The translations under genes and the position numbers were made by a program. A stretch of DNA of 15,125 nt. It comes from an uncultured Oscillospiraceae bacterium (GTDB lineage: Bacteria > Bacillota > Clostridia > Oscillospirales > Oscillospiraceae). Location: the NCBI GenBank assembly GCA_910587255.1, contig CAJUKT010000036.1:1-15125 (forward strand), in the 5' to 3' direction. Below, one piece after another: positions 8,120 through 13,148 of the stretch; within the stretch, counting starts at the first letter, position 1, and each line of letters starts with the position of its first letter. The notes under the pieces were generated by a model, which worked only from the letters and a program-made list of their open reading frames with translations, did no database searches and was not told where the DNA came from.

Positions 8120-8148
8120 TACCCCAGGCACATTTTGTGTCTGGGGTA
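8120..8148. other. Stem-loop in the leader of the parB-like gene
   Basis: TACCCCAGGCACA (8120-8132) pairs with TGTGTCTGGGGTA (8136-8148) around a 3-nt loop, with a single G-T wobble in 13 pairs. No T-tract follows on either strand. It may be an mRNA structure or a relic of an element end. Confidence 0.4.
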
Positions 8149-8332
8149 AAAGTAAATGACCGTCCAATCGGATACTTTTTCGGGGAAGCCTGTCATGATC
8201 TCAGTTTGAGGGAGCGGGCCAAGGGAAGTCATACGACACAGCACCGAGCAGAGTTGCCTGTCAGGAACCGGATTGGGTAGAACGGCAATTTACGGCGATG
8301 GCTCTCAAAATCAAGCTGAAGGAGATAGAATT

Positions 8333-9271
8333 TTGCAAAATACAAAAATCGAATACAGTAGCTCTGAGAGAACCTCTGTTGTTCTGCCGGAGATGGAACA
8401 GCTGCTCCCGCCGTTAAGCGGAGAGCAGTTTTCTGCTTTGGAGAGCGATATCTTGGAAAACGGATGCTACGCTCCTATCATTGTCAATGAGGACATGGTT
8501 GTCATTGACGGACACAACCGGCTCCGCATCTGCGAAACGCACGGCCTGCCCTACAAAATACTGGTGTTTTCGTTTGCCGATCTGCTGGAGGCGAAACAGT
8601 GGGCGCTGGACACCCAGAAAGGCCGCCGCAACCTGGACAAGTGGGAATTGGGCCAGATTGCCCTCCGGCTGAAGCCGGACATCGAGGCTAGGGCAAAGGC
8701 GAACCAATCGGCGGCTGGCGGTGACAAATCAGGTAAGGGAGCGCTTTTGGTGAATTCGCCAAAAGCGCTCCAGCCCATCGACACCCGCAAGGAACTGGCC
8801 CAGGCTGTTGGCATCGGGGAGCAGGCGATGGGCAGGATCGCGCAGTTAGCCGAAAATGCGCCCCAGTCGCTGAAGGACGCTTTGGAAAAGAAAGAACGGT
8901 CTATCAACCGAGGCTGGAGGATCTTGAAAGCTGTCCAGCAGTTGCCGCCGGAGGAACAAGAGTCCGCTGCCGCGGAGATGCTGTCGGCTGTGCGGGAGAT
9001 CGACCAGTTGGATGCAGAAGCAGACCGCCGCCATAAGATTGCTGGCCTGTTCTGCAAAGCGTATGAGCGGGCCGTCCTGCTGACCCCCACGGAGGAAAAT
9101 GTACGTATCTGGGCGGAGTGTACCCGCATGACGCAGGACGAAATTGAGGACTCTGTGCAAGAGTCCTACGAGTTGGCTCAGACGTTTCAAACTATTGGGG
9201 ATCTGCTGAAGAATGCAGTTTCCTGTGTTCATCAACGGCCAGACGTGCCATCTGATAGGGAGCAGGGCTGA
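8333..9271 (+). CDS. ParB-like N-terminal domain protein of a mobile element
   Basis: A DNA-binding protein of the ParB/Spo0J-like superfamily, as found in clostridial conjugative elements. The TTG at 8333 is preferred: AAGGAG (8319-8324) sits 8 nt before it, and the more upstream in-frame start has no ribosome site. The 312-aa product has a ParB/sulfiredoxin-fold domain (about residues 30-110) with LENGCYAPIIV and VVIDGHNRLRI, a variable linker (about 118-150), then a helix-turn-helix region from DTRKELAQAVGIGEQAMGRI, and a charged, helix-rich C-terminus. The place of the CTP-hydrolysing GERR motif of chromosomal ParB is GHNR, and no parA is next to it, so classical segregation is doubtful; regulation or element maintenance fits as well. 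A 34-bp palindrome lies in the linker-coding DNA. The family is fairly sure, the role is not. Confidence 0.82.
   Translation: MQNTKIEYSSSERTSVVLPEMEQLLPPLSGEQFSALESDILENGCYAPIIVNEDMVVIDGHNRLRICETHGLPYKILVFSFADLLEAKQWALDTQKGRRNLDKWELGQIALRLKPDIEARAKANQSAAGGDKSGKGALLVNSPKALQPIDTRKELAQAVGIGEQAMGRIAQLAENAPQSLKDALEKKERSINRGWRILKAVQQLPPEEQESAAAEMLSAVREIDQLDAEADRRHKIAGLFCKAYERAVLLTPTEENVRIWAECTRMTQDEIEDSVQESYELAQTFQTIGDLLKNAVSCVHQRPDVPSDREQG
8738..8771. repeat. 34-bp palindrome inside the parB-like gene
   Basis: Thirteen-nucleotide arms (GGAGCGCTTTTGG at 8738-8750 and CCAAAAGCGCTCC at 8759-8771) are perfect inverted repeats. The 8 nt between them contain a central GAATTC palindrome, so only one base pair in 17 is broken. 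It falls in the poorly conserved linker of the protein. Its core matches a second palindrome at 12563-12600. It could be a binding site for the protein encoded here, as a parS site lies inside spo0J in Bacillus subtilis, or an inserted palindromic unit. Confidence 0.7.
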
Positions 9272-9301
9272 GGGCAGGGGGTTATGTGTGACACCCTGCC
9301 T
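9272..9301 (+). terminator. Weak terminator-like stem after the parB-like gene
   Basis: GGCAGGG (9273-9279) pairs with CCCTGCC (9294-9300) directly after the parB-like stop codon, with a 14-nt loop. There is no clear T-tract, only TGTTCATAT. It may act as a weak terminator or a processing stem. Confidence 0.3.
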
Positions 9302-9328
9302 GTTCATATATGGGGGTATTGCTTTGGC

Positions 9329-9371
9329 AAGGGTGTCTGCGTTGACACCCTTGTTATGAATCGAAGATAAC
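9329..9371 (+). promoter_or_regulatory. Candidate promoter with an overlapping operator-like inverted repeat
   Basis: A perfect 9-bp inverted repeat (AAGGGTGTC at 9329-9337, GACACCCTT at 9344-9352) covers a consensus -35 hexamer, TTGACA (9342-9347). A GATAAC -10-like hexamer follows after 18 bp (9366-9371). The promoter would drive the small gene starting at 9449. The overlap of dyad and -35 suggests repression by a dimeric protein; alternatively the stem is an RNA structure. A related repeat recurs at the end of the small gene. Confidence 0.4.
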
Positions 9372-9448
9372 TGTCTGGCAAATTATCTGGATGTTGCCGG
9401 GAAAGGGTGGTATCATGTGGGCCACCACATAATAGGAGGGCTTACAAA

Positions 9449-9754
9449 ATGAACGTGAAATTTTCCTTTGACAAGGCCATTGTAGAGCGGCGGGGCTTCA
9501 CGCTGGAGGACGTGTATCGGACGATAAAAAATCTGTTCACCGCCCACGATTTTCCCTGCGTCTTTGACGGAGATGCTCTCGCTTTCAGGAGCAAGGCCCA
9601 TGGCGATGACTTCGCAACCATGTGGGATATCATCCTGTCCCTGCTGCGCTCCGACTGGTTTCTGGACTGTGCCACCTCCTGTGTCTGGCTGGACGAGGAT
9701 GGCGAGGAGGATATCCTTGCTCAAGTCGGAAAAGTGCAAGAACAGGGTGTATGA
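9449..9754 (+). CDS. Small conserved protein of unknown function (mobile element)
   Basis: A 101-residue soluble protein beginning MNVKFSFDKAIVERRGF. The ATG at 9449 follows AGGAGG at good spacing, better than the upstream in-frame codon at 9407. It has no signal peptide or membrane segment. The composition is acidic and aromatic, with a central DDFATMWDIILSLLRSDWF helix and an acidic WLDEDGEEDIL tail. I do not recognise a named domain; similar short proteins are, as far as I recall, carried beside relaxosome genes in clostridial elements. It stands alone between a promoter-like palindrome and a related repeat at its stop codon, and precedes the palindrome-rich region before mobC. No function is assigned. 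Confidence 0.75.
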   Translation: MNVKFSFDKAIVERRGFTLEDVYRTIKNLFTAHDFPCVFDGDALAFRSKAHGDDFATMWDIILSLLRSDWFLDCATSCVWLDEDGEEDILAQVGKVQEQGV

Positions 9755-9763
9755 TTGACACCC
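9745..9763. repeat. TTGACACCC inverted repeat at the stop codon of the small gene
   Basis: GGGTGT (9745-9750) and ACACCC (9758-9763) flank a 7-nt loop that holds the TGA stop. It closely resembles GGGTGT-CTGCG-TTGACACCC at 9331-9350, so the gene at 9449 is bracketed by two like repeats. Confidence 0.5.
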
Positions 9764-9902
9764 GGCATTCCTTTTTACAGAAAACAAGGTGAATCTATAA
9801 CACCTGGCAGGAGGCAAGAACTGCATAGAAAAGATATTGCGCCGTTTTCGTTTCAGCAGTTGCACTGTTCTCATCCCCGCAAATATATTTAGGCTACCGC
9901 TG

Positions 9903-9925
9903 GAAAAAGCCCCGCCGCTGGCGGG
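9903..9925 (-). terminator. Possible leftward intrinsic terminator
   Basis: On the minus strand the stem CCCGCC-AGC-GGCGGG is followed by GCTTTTTCC, the layout of an intrinsic terminator. No intact leftward gene lies to its right nearby, so it may serve an antisense or lost transcript, or be one of the oriT-region hairpins. Confidence 0.3.
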
Positions 9926-10038
9926 AGCAAGGCCCTCACCGTCCACCGGCGGTGAGGGCGCAAGCATCGCGTTTTGATGTCAAAACGCCTCTTGCAGGGG
10001 AGATCCCCTAACCCCAATGCCGCATGCGGGCGGTAACC

Positions 10039-10127
10039 TTTCGGCAACGTTGCCGAAAAGTCAGATCGAACTTTTTGACAACGTTGTCAGAAGGTGTTTC
10101 TGAGCAATCGCTTCTGACAATATTGTC
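10039..10127. repeat. Array of three related ~20-bp palindromes upstream of mobC
   Basis: Site 1 (10039-10058) is a perfect 20-bp palindrome TTTCGGCAACGTTGCCGAAA. Site 2 (10073-10092) has the perfect 14-bp core TGACAACGTTGTCA with one mismatch in its flanks. Site 3 has the 12-bp core GACAATATTGTC (10116-10127) with similar TTC/GAA flanks. Centres are 34 and 39 bp apart. GTCAGAAG (10086-10093) and CTTCTGAC (10111-10118) also form an inverted repeat across sites 2 and 3. The first gene starts 9 nt after site 3, so these look like operators or relaxosome-binding sites. Confidence 0.7.
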
Positions 10128-10136
10128 GAAAGCGAG

Positions 10137-10481
10137 ATGGGAGTGAAAAATACGAACAAACAATCACATCGTACCTGTGTCCGTATGAGTGCCAGGGATT
10201 ATGAACTACTAAAGGAAAAGAGCGCGGCTGCCGGACTATCCGCCAATGCATGGCTGATGGCTCAGTTGGAAATCAACCGTCCTGTCCTGCATCGGGAGGA
10301 GGAAACCTGGGAAGCCATTCGCTTCATGGACGAGGCAGGACGTGAGATCAACGCCATCGCCCGCGATTTCAACAGCGGCTACGGTACTGTAGAACAGCTT
10401 CGCCACGCTGTTTGCCTTTTGGGTGCTGTGTACGAACGGCTCTATGCGCTGAGGAAGAAGGGATATCTCCATGCGTCATAA
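10137..10481 (+). CDS. mobC: MobC-like relaxosome accessory protein (first copy)
   Basis: MobC-type proteins bind the transfer origin and help the relaxase open the strand. The 114-residue product starts MGVKNTNKQSHRTCVRMSARDYELLKEKS, a ribbon-helix-helix-like beginning followed by AAGLSANAWLMAQL. Its C-terminal half has AGREINAIARDFNSGYGTVEQL, resembling the GNNINQIA-x-N segment of MobC proteins. The ATG at 10137 has only a weak AAGCGAG ribosome site; a GTG two codons later is possible. It overlaps the next gene, a second MobC-like protein, by 11 nt. No intact relaxase follows. The palindrome array directly upstream could be its binding site, by analogy with other auto-regulated relaxosome proteins. 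Family moderately sure. Confidence 0.7.
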   Translation: MGVKNTNKQSHRTCVRMSARDYELLKEKSAAAGLSANAWLMAQLEINRPVLHREEETWEAIRFMDEAGREINAIARDFNSGYGTVEQLRHAVCLLGAVYERLYALRKKGYLHAS

Positions 10482-10824
10482 TCGGAAAACGCGGAAAGTC
10501 CGCGTCTCCACGCGGGACTACAGCAGAAACCTTTCTGTCCGCATGACAGAGGAGCAGTACCAACGGCTTCAGCAGTACATGGGAATGACCAGGCTGCACA
10601 GCACGGCTTATTTTTGCCGCCTGATTCAAGGCGGTGAGTTCAAGGGCCGTTCACCGAAACTGAACCACGCCCTGCATGCCAGCGTCAACATGATCTATTC
10701 CAACGTAAAGCAGATAACCCGCCATCAACGGGCCAGAGGTATGGATGCCGAAGCCGCCTCAAAACTACTTTTTCTAACGGATAAGCTCTGTGAAGAAGTT
10801 TATCGTCTGGCCGCCCAGAAGTAG
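10471..10824 (+). CDS. MobC-like relaxosome accessory protein (second copy)
   Basis: A 117-residue basic protein beginning MRHNRKTRKVRVSTRDYSRNLSVRMTEEQYQRLQQY, then MGMTRLHSTAYFCRLIQGGEF and a helical segment LHASVNMIYSNVKQITRHQRARGMDAEAASKLL. The order of basic N-terminus, RMTEEQY strand-helix and the later N-x-I-x-x-N-V-K-Q-I segment fits the MobC/ribbon-helix-helix relaxosome family. It starts inside the end of the first mobC-like gene (11-nt overlap) with AGGAAGAAGGGA upstream, so the two are translated together and could form a heteromeric complex. In typical elements the relaxase gene would come next; here it is missing. Two GGTGA/TCACC half-sites lie in its coding DNA at 10633-10658. 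Confidence 0.65.
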   Translation: MRHNRKTRKVRVSTRDYSRNLSVRMTEEQYQRLQQYMGMTRLHSTAYFCRLIQGGEFKGRSPKLNHALHASVNMIYSNVKQITRHQRARGMDAEAASKLLFLTDKLCEEVYRLAAQK

Positions 10825-10878
10825 TCCCCAATAAGGCTATGATATAACCAGCATTTTTACATGCCGAAGGGAGCGAAA

Positions 10879-11202
10879 ATGGCAATATTTCGTGTCAAGA
10901 AAAGCACAAATTACACAGTCATGTCCAACCAACATTTGCGGGACAAATCTCTTTCCCTGAAAGCCAAGGGCCTCCTGTCCCAAATCCTCTCACTCCCGGA
11001 AGAATGGGACTTCACCCTGCAGGGGTTGGCCTATATCAATCAAGAGCAGCTTGATGCCATCCGTCAGGCCGTTCATGAGCTGGAACGGGCCGGGTATATC
11101 GTGCGGGCGAGGGAGCGGGACAACCGGGGACGGTTGTGCGGAACAGAGTACAGCATTTACGAGCATCCTCGGCTGTCACCCGATCCTCCAGCGTTGAAAT
11201 AA
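10879..11202 (+). CDS. Helix-turn-helix replication/regulatory protein of a conjugative element, shortened
   Basis: The ATG at 10879 is chosen over 10861 because AAGGGAG (10867-10873) sits just before it and the product then starts MAIFRVKKSTNYTVMSNQHLRD, the usual beginning of helix-turn-helix proteins in Tn1549-like clostridial elements. SLKAKGLLSQILSLPEEWDFTLQGLA followed by LERAGYIVRARERDNRGRL is a winged-helix layout as in DnaD/replication-initiator N-domains. The 107-aa product stops at AALK-type residues (PPALK). Shifting frame there lets reading go on for about 25 codons with NGIGKTVDGLSNAGKTYVGK and later KDLSITEF, like the repetitive linker of longer relatives. A frameshift has therefore probably removed the C-terminal domain. 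Confidence 0.65.
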   Translation: MAIFRVKKSTNYTVMSNQHLRDKSLSLKAKGLLSQILSLPEEWDFTLQGLAYINQEQLDAIRQAVHELERAGYIVRARERDNRGRLCGTEYSIYEHPRLSPDPPALK

Positions 11203-11546
11203 ACGGCATCGGGAAAACCGTTGACGGATTATCCAACGCCGGAAAAACCTACGTAGGTAAATCCAACGCAATTAAATAAAGATAGAAAATAAATAAAGAC
11301 TTATCAATTACTGAATTCTTTCCCTTCCCCTACCCCTTCCCTTGGACGGGCGGCAAAGCCGCCGGAAAGGAATGGAAGGAAAGCGGAGAGCAGCACAGTC
11401 AGATAGCGGCAGGGGCCATTGTGGATGTTGCCCAGCAAATCTTGTCTCGGAACGCTGTCTGCCGATAATTCTCGATTTCTCGCACGTCATGTGGTATGGT
11501 TCGGTTTGCGAAAGCCCCACCACATTACAAAACGGAGGAATCGAGC
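11203..11546. other. Decayed tail of the HTH gene and upstream region of the transglutaminase-like gene
   Basis: Out-of-frame linker-like coding traces run from 11195 to about 11340, followed by a C-rich run, a GGCGGC-AAA-GCCGCC stem near 11348-11362, and a candidate promoter TTGTCT (11442-11447), 16 bp, GATAAT (11464-11469). A clear GGAGG (11534-11538) closes the region. No independent gene is seen. Confidence 0.4.
11442..11469 (+). promoter_or_regulatory. Candidate promoter of the transglutaminase-like gene
   Basis: TTGTCT and GATAAT are 16 bp apart, about 78 nt before the ATG at 11547. Both hexamers deviate from consensus; it is the best candidate seen by eye in this stretch. Confidence 0.3.
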
Positions 11547-12385
11547 ATGAAAAACAGAAAACCCTGTCCCTGCTGCTGGCAGGAACCATGACCGCGGCCC
11601 TGCTGGCCGTACCCACCCAGGCGGCGGGGGCCCCAACGCTGCAGCCAGAACCCTACACCATCAGCGCGGACCACTGGAGCCGGGAGGACTTCTCTCAGGA
11701 GGCCAGCCCGGAGGTGTTCACCGGCGTGTACAGCCGGGAGCTGTACAACGCCATCCGCCAGACGATGCTGGACGGGACCAGCGCTGCCGCCCCCACCTAC
11801 ACCATGGTGTCCAAGGAGGACTACAGCGCGGTGAAAAAGCTGATTGGGCGCATGGAGGGTGTGCTGCGGTATGAACACCATGTGCCCCAGGGCTTCACCG
11901 ACTACTGGCAGTACCTGAATTACTTCGCCGTATCCGCCGAGGTGCCGGAAAATTACCAAGTGCCCCTGGACTTCGTCCAGCCTGTCATTGAGGCCACGGA
12001 GGAGATGACGGACCGGGAACGGGTGAAAGCCTTCAACGACTACCTCCGCACCCTGCTGGCCTACCAAAAGGGAAAAACAGTCGGCATCACCCAGACCTTC
12101 GCCCCCCATGCCGGGGAGCCGAAAGCGGCCTGCGGTTCCTACGCCAGAGCAATGAAGTTCCTGTGCAGGGCGGCGGACATCCCCTGCTTCACCGTCAGTA
12201 GCAAGACCCACACCTGGAACCTCGTGTACGTGGAGGGGCGCTGGCTCCATGTGGATGTGTCCGCCAACGACCTCTCCGGCAGGAACGGCATCCTGCTCAT
12301 CGAGACCTATCAGACCGGGAAGGATCAGGCCCCGGAGGCCACGGCCTTCCTCAAGGAACTGTTCGTACCCAGCTCTACGAAATAA
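11547..12385 (+). CDS. Secreted transglutaminase-like (papain-fold) protein with a frameshifted signal peptide
   Basis: The C-terminal half is a transglutaminase-like domain with a full Cys-His-Asp triad: AACGSYARAM (Cys182), THTWNLVYVEGRW (His208) and LHVDVS (Asp223), numbered from the in-frame ATG at 11588. Bacterial members are cysteine peptidases, amidases or crosslinkers, often outside the cell. The only good ribosome site, GGAGG (11534-11538), points to the ATG at 11547, but that frame stops after 14 codons. One extra A in the A5 tract right after the ATG would give MKKQKTLSLLLAGTMTAALL, followed by AVPTQAAGA: a classic signal peptide and a 279-aa protein. As written, the only in-frame ATG (11588) lacks the charged start and a good ribosome site. 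This is a real inactivating indel, a slippery or phase-variable tract, or a sequencing error. A 13-bp stem follows the gene. Confidence 0.75.
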
Positions 12386-12402
12386 AGTAAGCCGAGCCCA
12401 CC

Positions 12403-12438
12403 AGCGCCGGCAAGCCGTACCTGCAGCTTGCCGGCGCT
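12403..12438 (+). terminator. Stem-loop terminator of the transglutaminase-like gene
   Basis: AGCGCCGGCAAGC (12403-12415) and GCTTGCCGGCGCT (12426-12438) form a perfect 13-bp GC-rich stem 18 nt after the stop codon. The tail TCACCTTTC has only a short T-run, so the terminator may be less efficient than usual. Confidence 0.6.
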
Positions 12439-12562
12439 TCACCTTTCAGCGGGGATGATTTTCCCCCACGTCTGCCCCACAGGAGGCCCTGTGCGGCCCT
12501 CATTCGGCCCCGCAGGCATCCCTTCCCATCCAGCCCGTCAGGCCAAACGTAGGCCGGTGTGG

Positions 12563-12600
12563 CAAAATCGGGTTTGGTGAGTTCACCGAACCCGATTTTG
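12563..12600. repeat. 38-bp near-perfect palindrome at the recombinase promoter
   Basis: Eighteen-nucleotide arms (12563-12580 and 12583-12600) with one mismatch flank a GT centre. The core TTTGGTGAGTTCACCGAA matches the core of the palindrome in the parB-like gene at 15 of 18 positions, while the outer arms are unrelated in sequence yet self-complementary in each. Its right end covers the first three bases of the -35 hexamer at 12598. It may be an operator, a recombination-linked site, or a palindromic repeat unit. Confidence 0.75.
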
Positions 12601-12626
12601 AGTTGGTAAGAATCAAAAATGATAAT
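12598..12626 (+). promoter_or_regulatory. Candidate promoter of the tnpW-like/serine recombinase unit
   Basis: TTGAGT (12598-12603), 17 bp, GATAAT (12621-12626): one or two mismatches per hexamer with ideal spacing. It lies about 70 nt before the ribosome site of the tnpW-like gene and partly inside the 38-bp palindrome, which suggests regulated expression of the recombinase. GTAAGAA and TTCTTAC form a 7-bp dyad across the -10 region. Confidence 0.5.
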
Positions 12627-12692
12627 TGGATATGTTCTTACAGGATCAAATTTACAAACTGGCAAAACTGTCAAGAAAGGAGGTTCCCGACC

Positions 12693-12863
12693 ATAGACAA
12701 GCCAAATGACAAGCAAGAAATCAGGATGGAACGTATCCAGGTTTCCCACGGCAGAACCATCCGGGTGGTGTCCGTGTTCCCGATAAACGGACACTGTTCG
12801 CCGGAAGAAAAACTGAAAGCCCTGATCGACCTGGAAATCCAGCAGCAAAAACTGTGCGCGTAA
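12693..12863 (+). CDS. TnpW-like small protein, possible ATA start
   Basis: A 56-residue reading (from IDKPNDKQEIRMERIQV to LEIQQQKLCA) precedes the serine recombinase, in the place of the small TnpW-type proteins of Tn4451-like transposons, which share the pattern of a short G-x-T-x-x-V strand and a C-terminal ...EKLKxLI... helix. The consensus site AAAGGAGG (12676-12683) lies 9 nt before an in-frame ATA at 12693, exactly where an ATG would be expected. Either ATA is used as a rare start or an ATG mutated to ATA. The next in-frame ATG (12726) has no ribosome site and would remove the first 11 residues. The function of TnpW is not established. The family call is by position and pattern only. 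Confidence 0.5.
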   Translation: MDKPNDKQEIRMERIQVSHGRTIRVVSVFPINGHCSPEEKLKALIDLEIQQQKLCA

Positions 12864-12962
12864 TCCCGGCACTGTCTGGGAAAAACACTGGATATCCGGG
12901 CCGTTCTGGAGTATGATAGCTATGCAATGCTCTGAACGGTTTGACCAACGAAGGAGGGTAAG

Positions 12963-13136
12963 ATGATAACGTCAAACCAGAAGAAAACCGCTCTGTACTG
13001 CCGTCTCAGCCAGGACGATAATACAGAAAACGAGTCAAACAGCATTCAAAATCAAGAGAACATTTGTCAAGGGGGGGATTTCACCCAAAAGATGAAATCC
13101 CCTATAAACTGGAGTTTTTATCTCTCAATTCTATAA
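12963..13136 (+). pseudogene. Large serine recombinase (TnpX-type), truncated after ~34 codons
   Basis: An AAGGAGGG ribosome site precedes the ATG at 12963. The product starts MITSNQKKTALYCRLSQDD, then ESNSIQNQENI: the N-terminus of large serine recombinases, with the catalytic serine in YCRLS (Ser16), followed by the conserved S-x-x-N-Q segment. After about residue 34 (near base 13062) similarity ends abruptly, and the frame runs through foreign AT-rich sequence to a stop at 13134-13136. The expected continuation (about 500 residues) is absent from the window. The break coincides with a change in base composition, so an insertion interrupted the gene; the rest may lie beyond the right edge. 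Confidence 0.75.
13074..13102 (-). terminator. Hairpin downstream of the hydrolase gene
   Basis: GGGGATTTCA (13074-13083) and TGAAATCCCC (13093-13102) form a perfect 10-bp stem with a 9-nt loop, 47 nt beyond the stop of the leftward hydrolase gene. A T-tract is lacking (CCCCTTGACAAAT follows on the minus strand). It may be a terminator or part of the inserted element's end, because it lies about 10 nt inside the junction. Confidence 0.45.
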
Positions 13137-13148
13137 ATGTAGCAGGCT

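Larger units (their letters stand above)
7936..8332. other. Gene-free, partly AT-rich stretch upstream of the parB-like gene
   Basis: No protein could be recognised in either strand. The stretch contains a candidate promoter (7988-8016), a markedly AT-rich patch around 8035-8075, and a stem-loop at 8120-8148. It probably serves as the promoter and long leader of the parB-like gene, mixed with eroded element DNA. Confidence 0.4.
9755..10136. other. Palindrome-rich intergenic region before mobC, possible oriT/regulatory region
   Basis: No gene is seen in this stretch of about 380 nt. It is packed with dyads: CCCGCC-GCT-GGCGGG (9911-9925), a 10-bp stem GCCCTCACCG/CGGTGAGGGC (9932-9959), a near-perfect 20-bp palindrome GCGTTTTGATGTCAAAACGC (9969-9988), a short AGGGG-AGAT-CCCCT stem (about 9996-10009), and three related palindromes at 10039-10127. 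Location directly upstream of two mobC-like genes and the density of inverted repeats are typical of transfer origins, but no nick site of a known relaxase family was recognised. Confidence 0.5.

Noticed and set aside
8092..8280. A 62-codon open frame before the parB-like gene
   Set aside because: No ribosome binding site, no recognisable family, and it contains the 8120-8148 stem; likely leader DNA.
10075..10103. TTGACA in palindrome 2 as the mobC promoter -35
   Set aside because: The hexamer at proper spacing is TTCTGA, not a convincing -10, so the mobC promoter was left unassigned.
10039..10127. A CRISPR array
   Set aside because: The three units are palindromes that differ in sequence and have no uniform repeat-spacer structure, and no cas genes are present.
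12375..12872. A 165-codon minus-strand frame
   Set aside because: It covers a terminator stem, a 38-bp palindrome and the antisense of the tnpW-like gene, with no start signal or motif.
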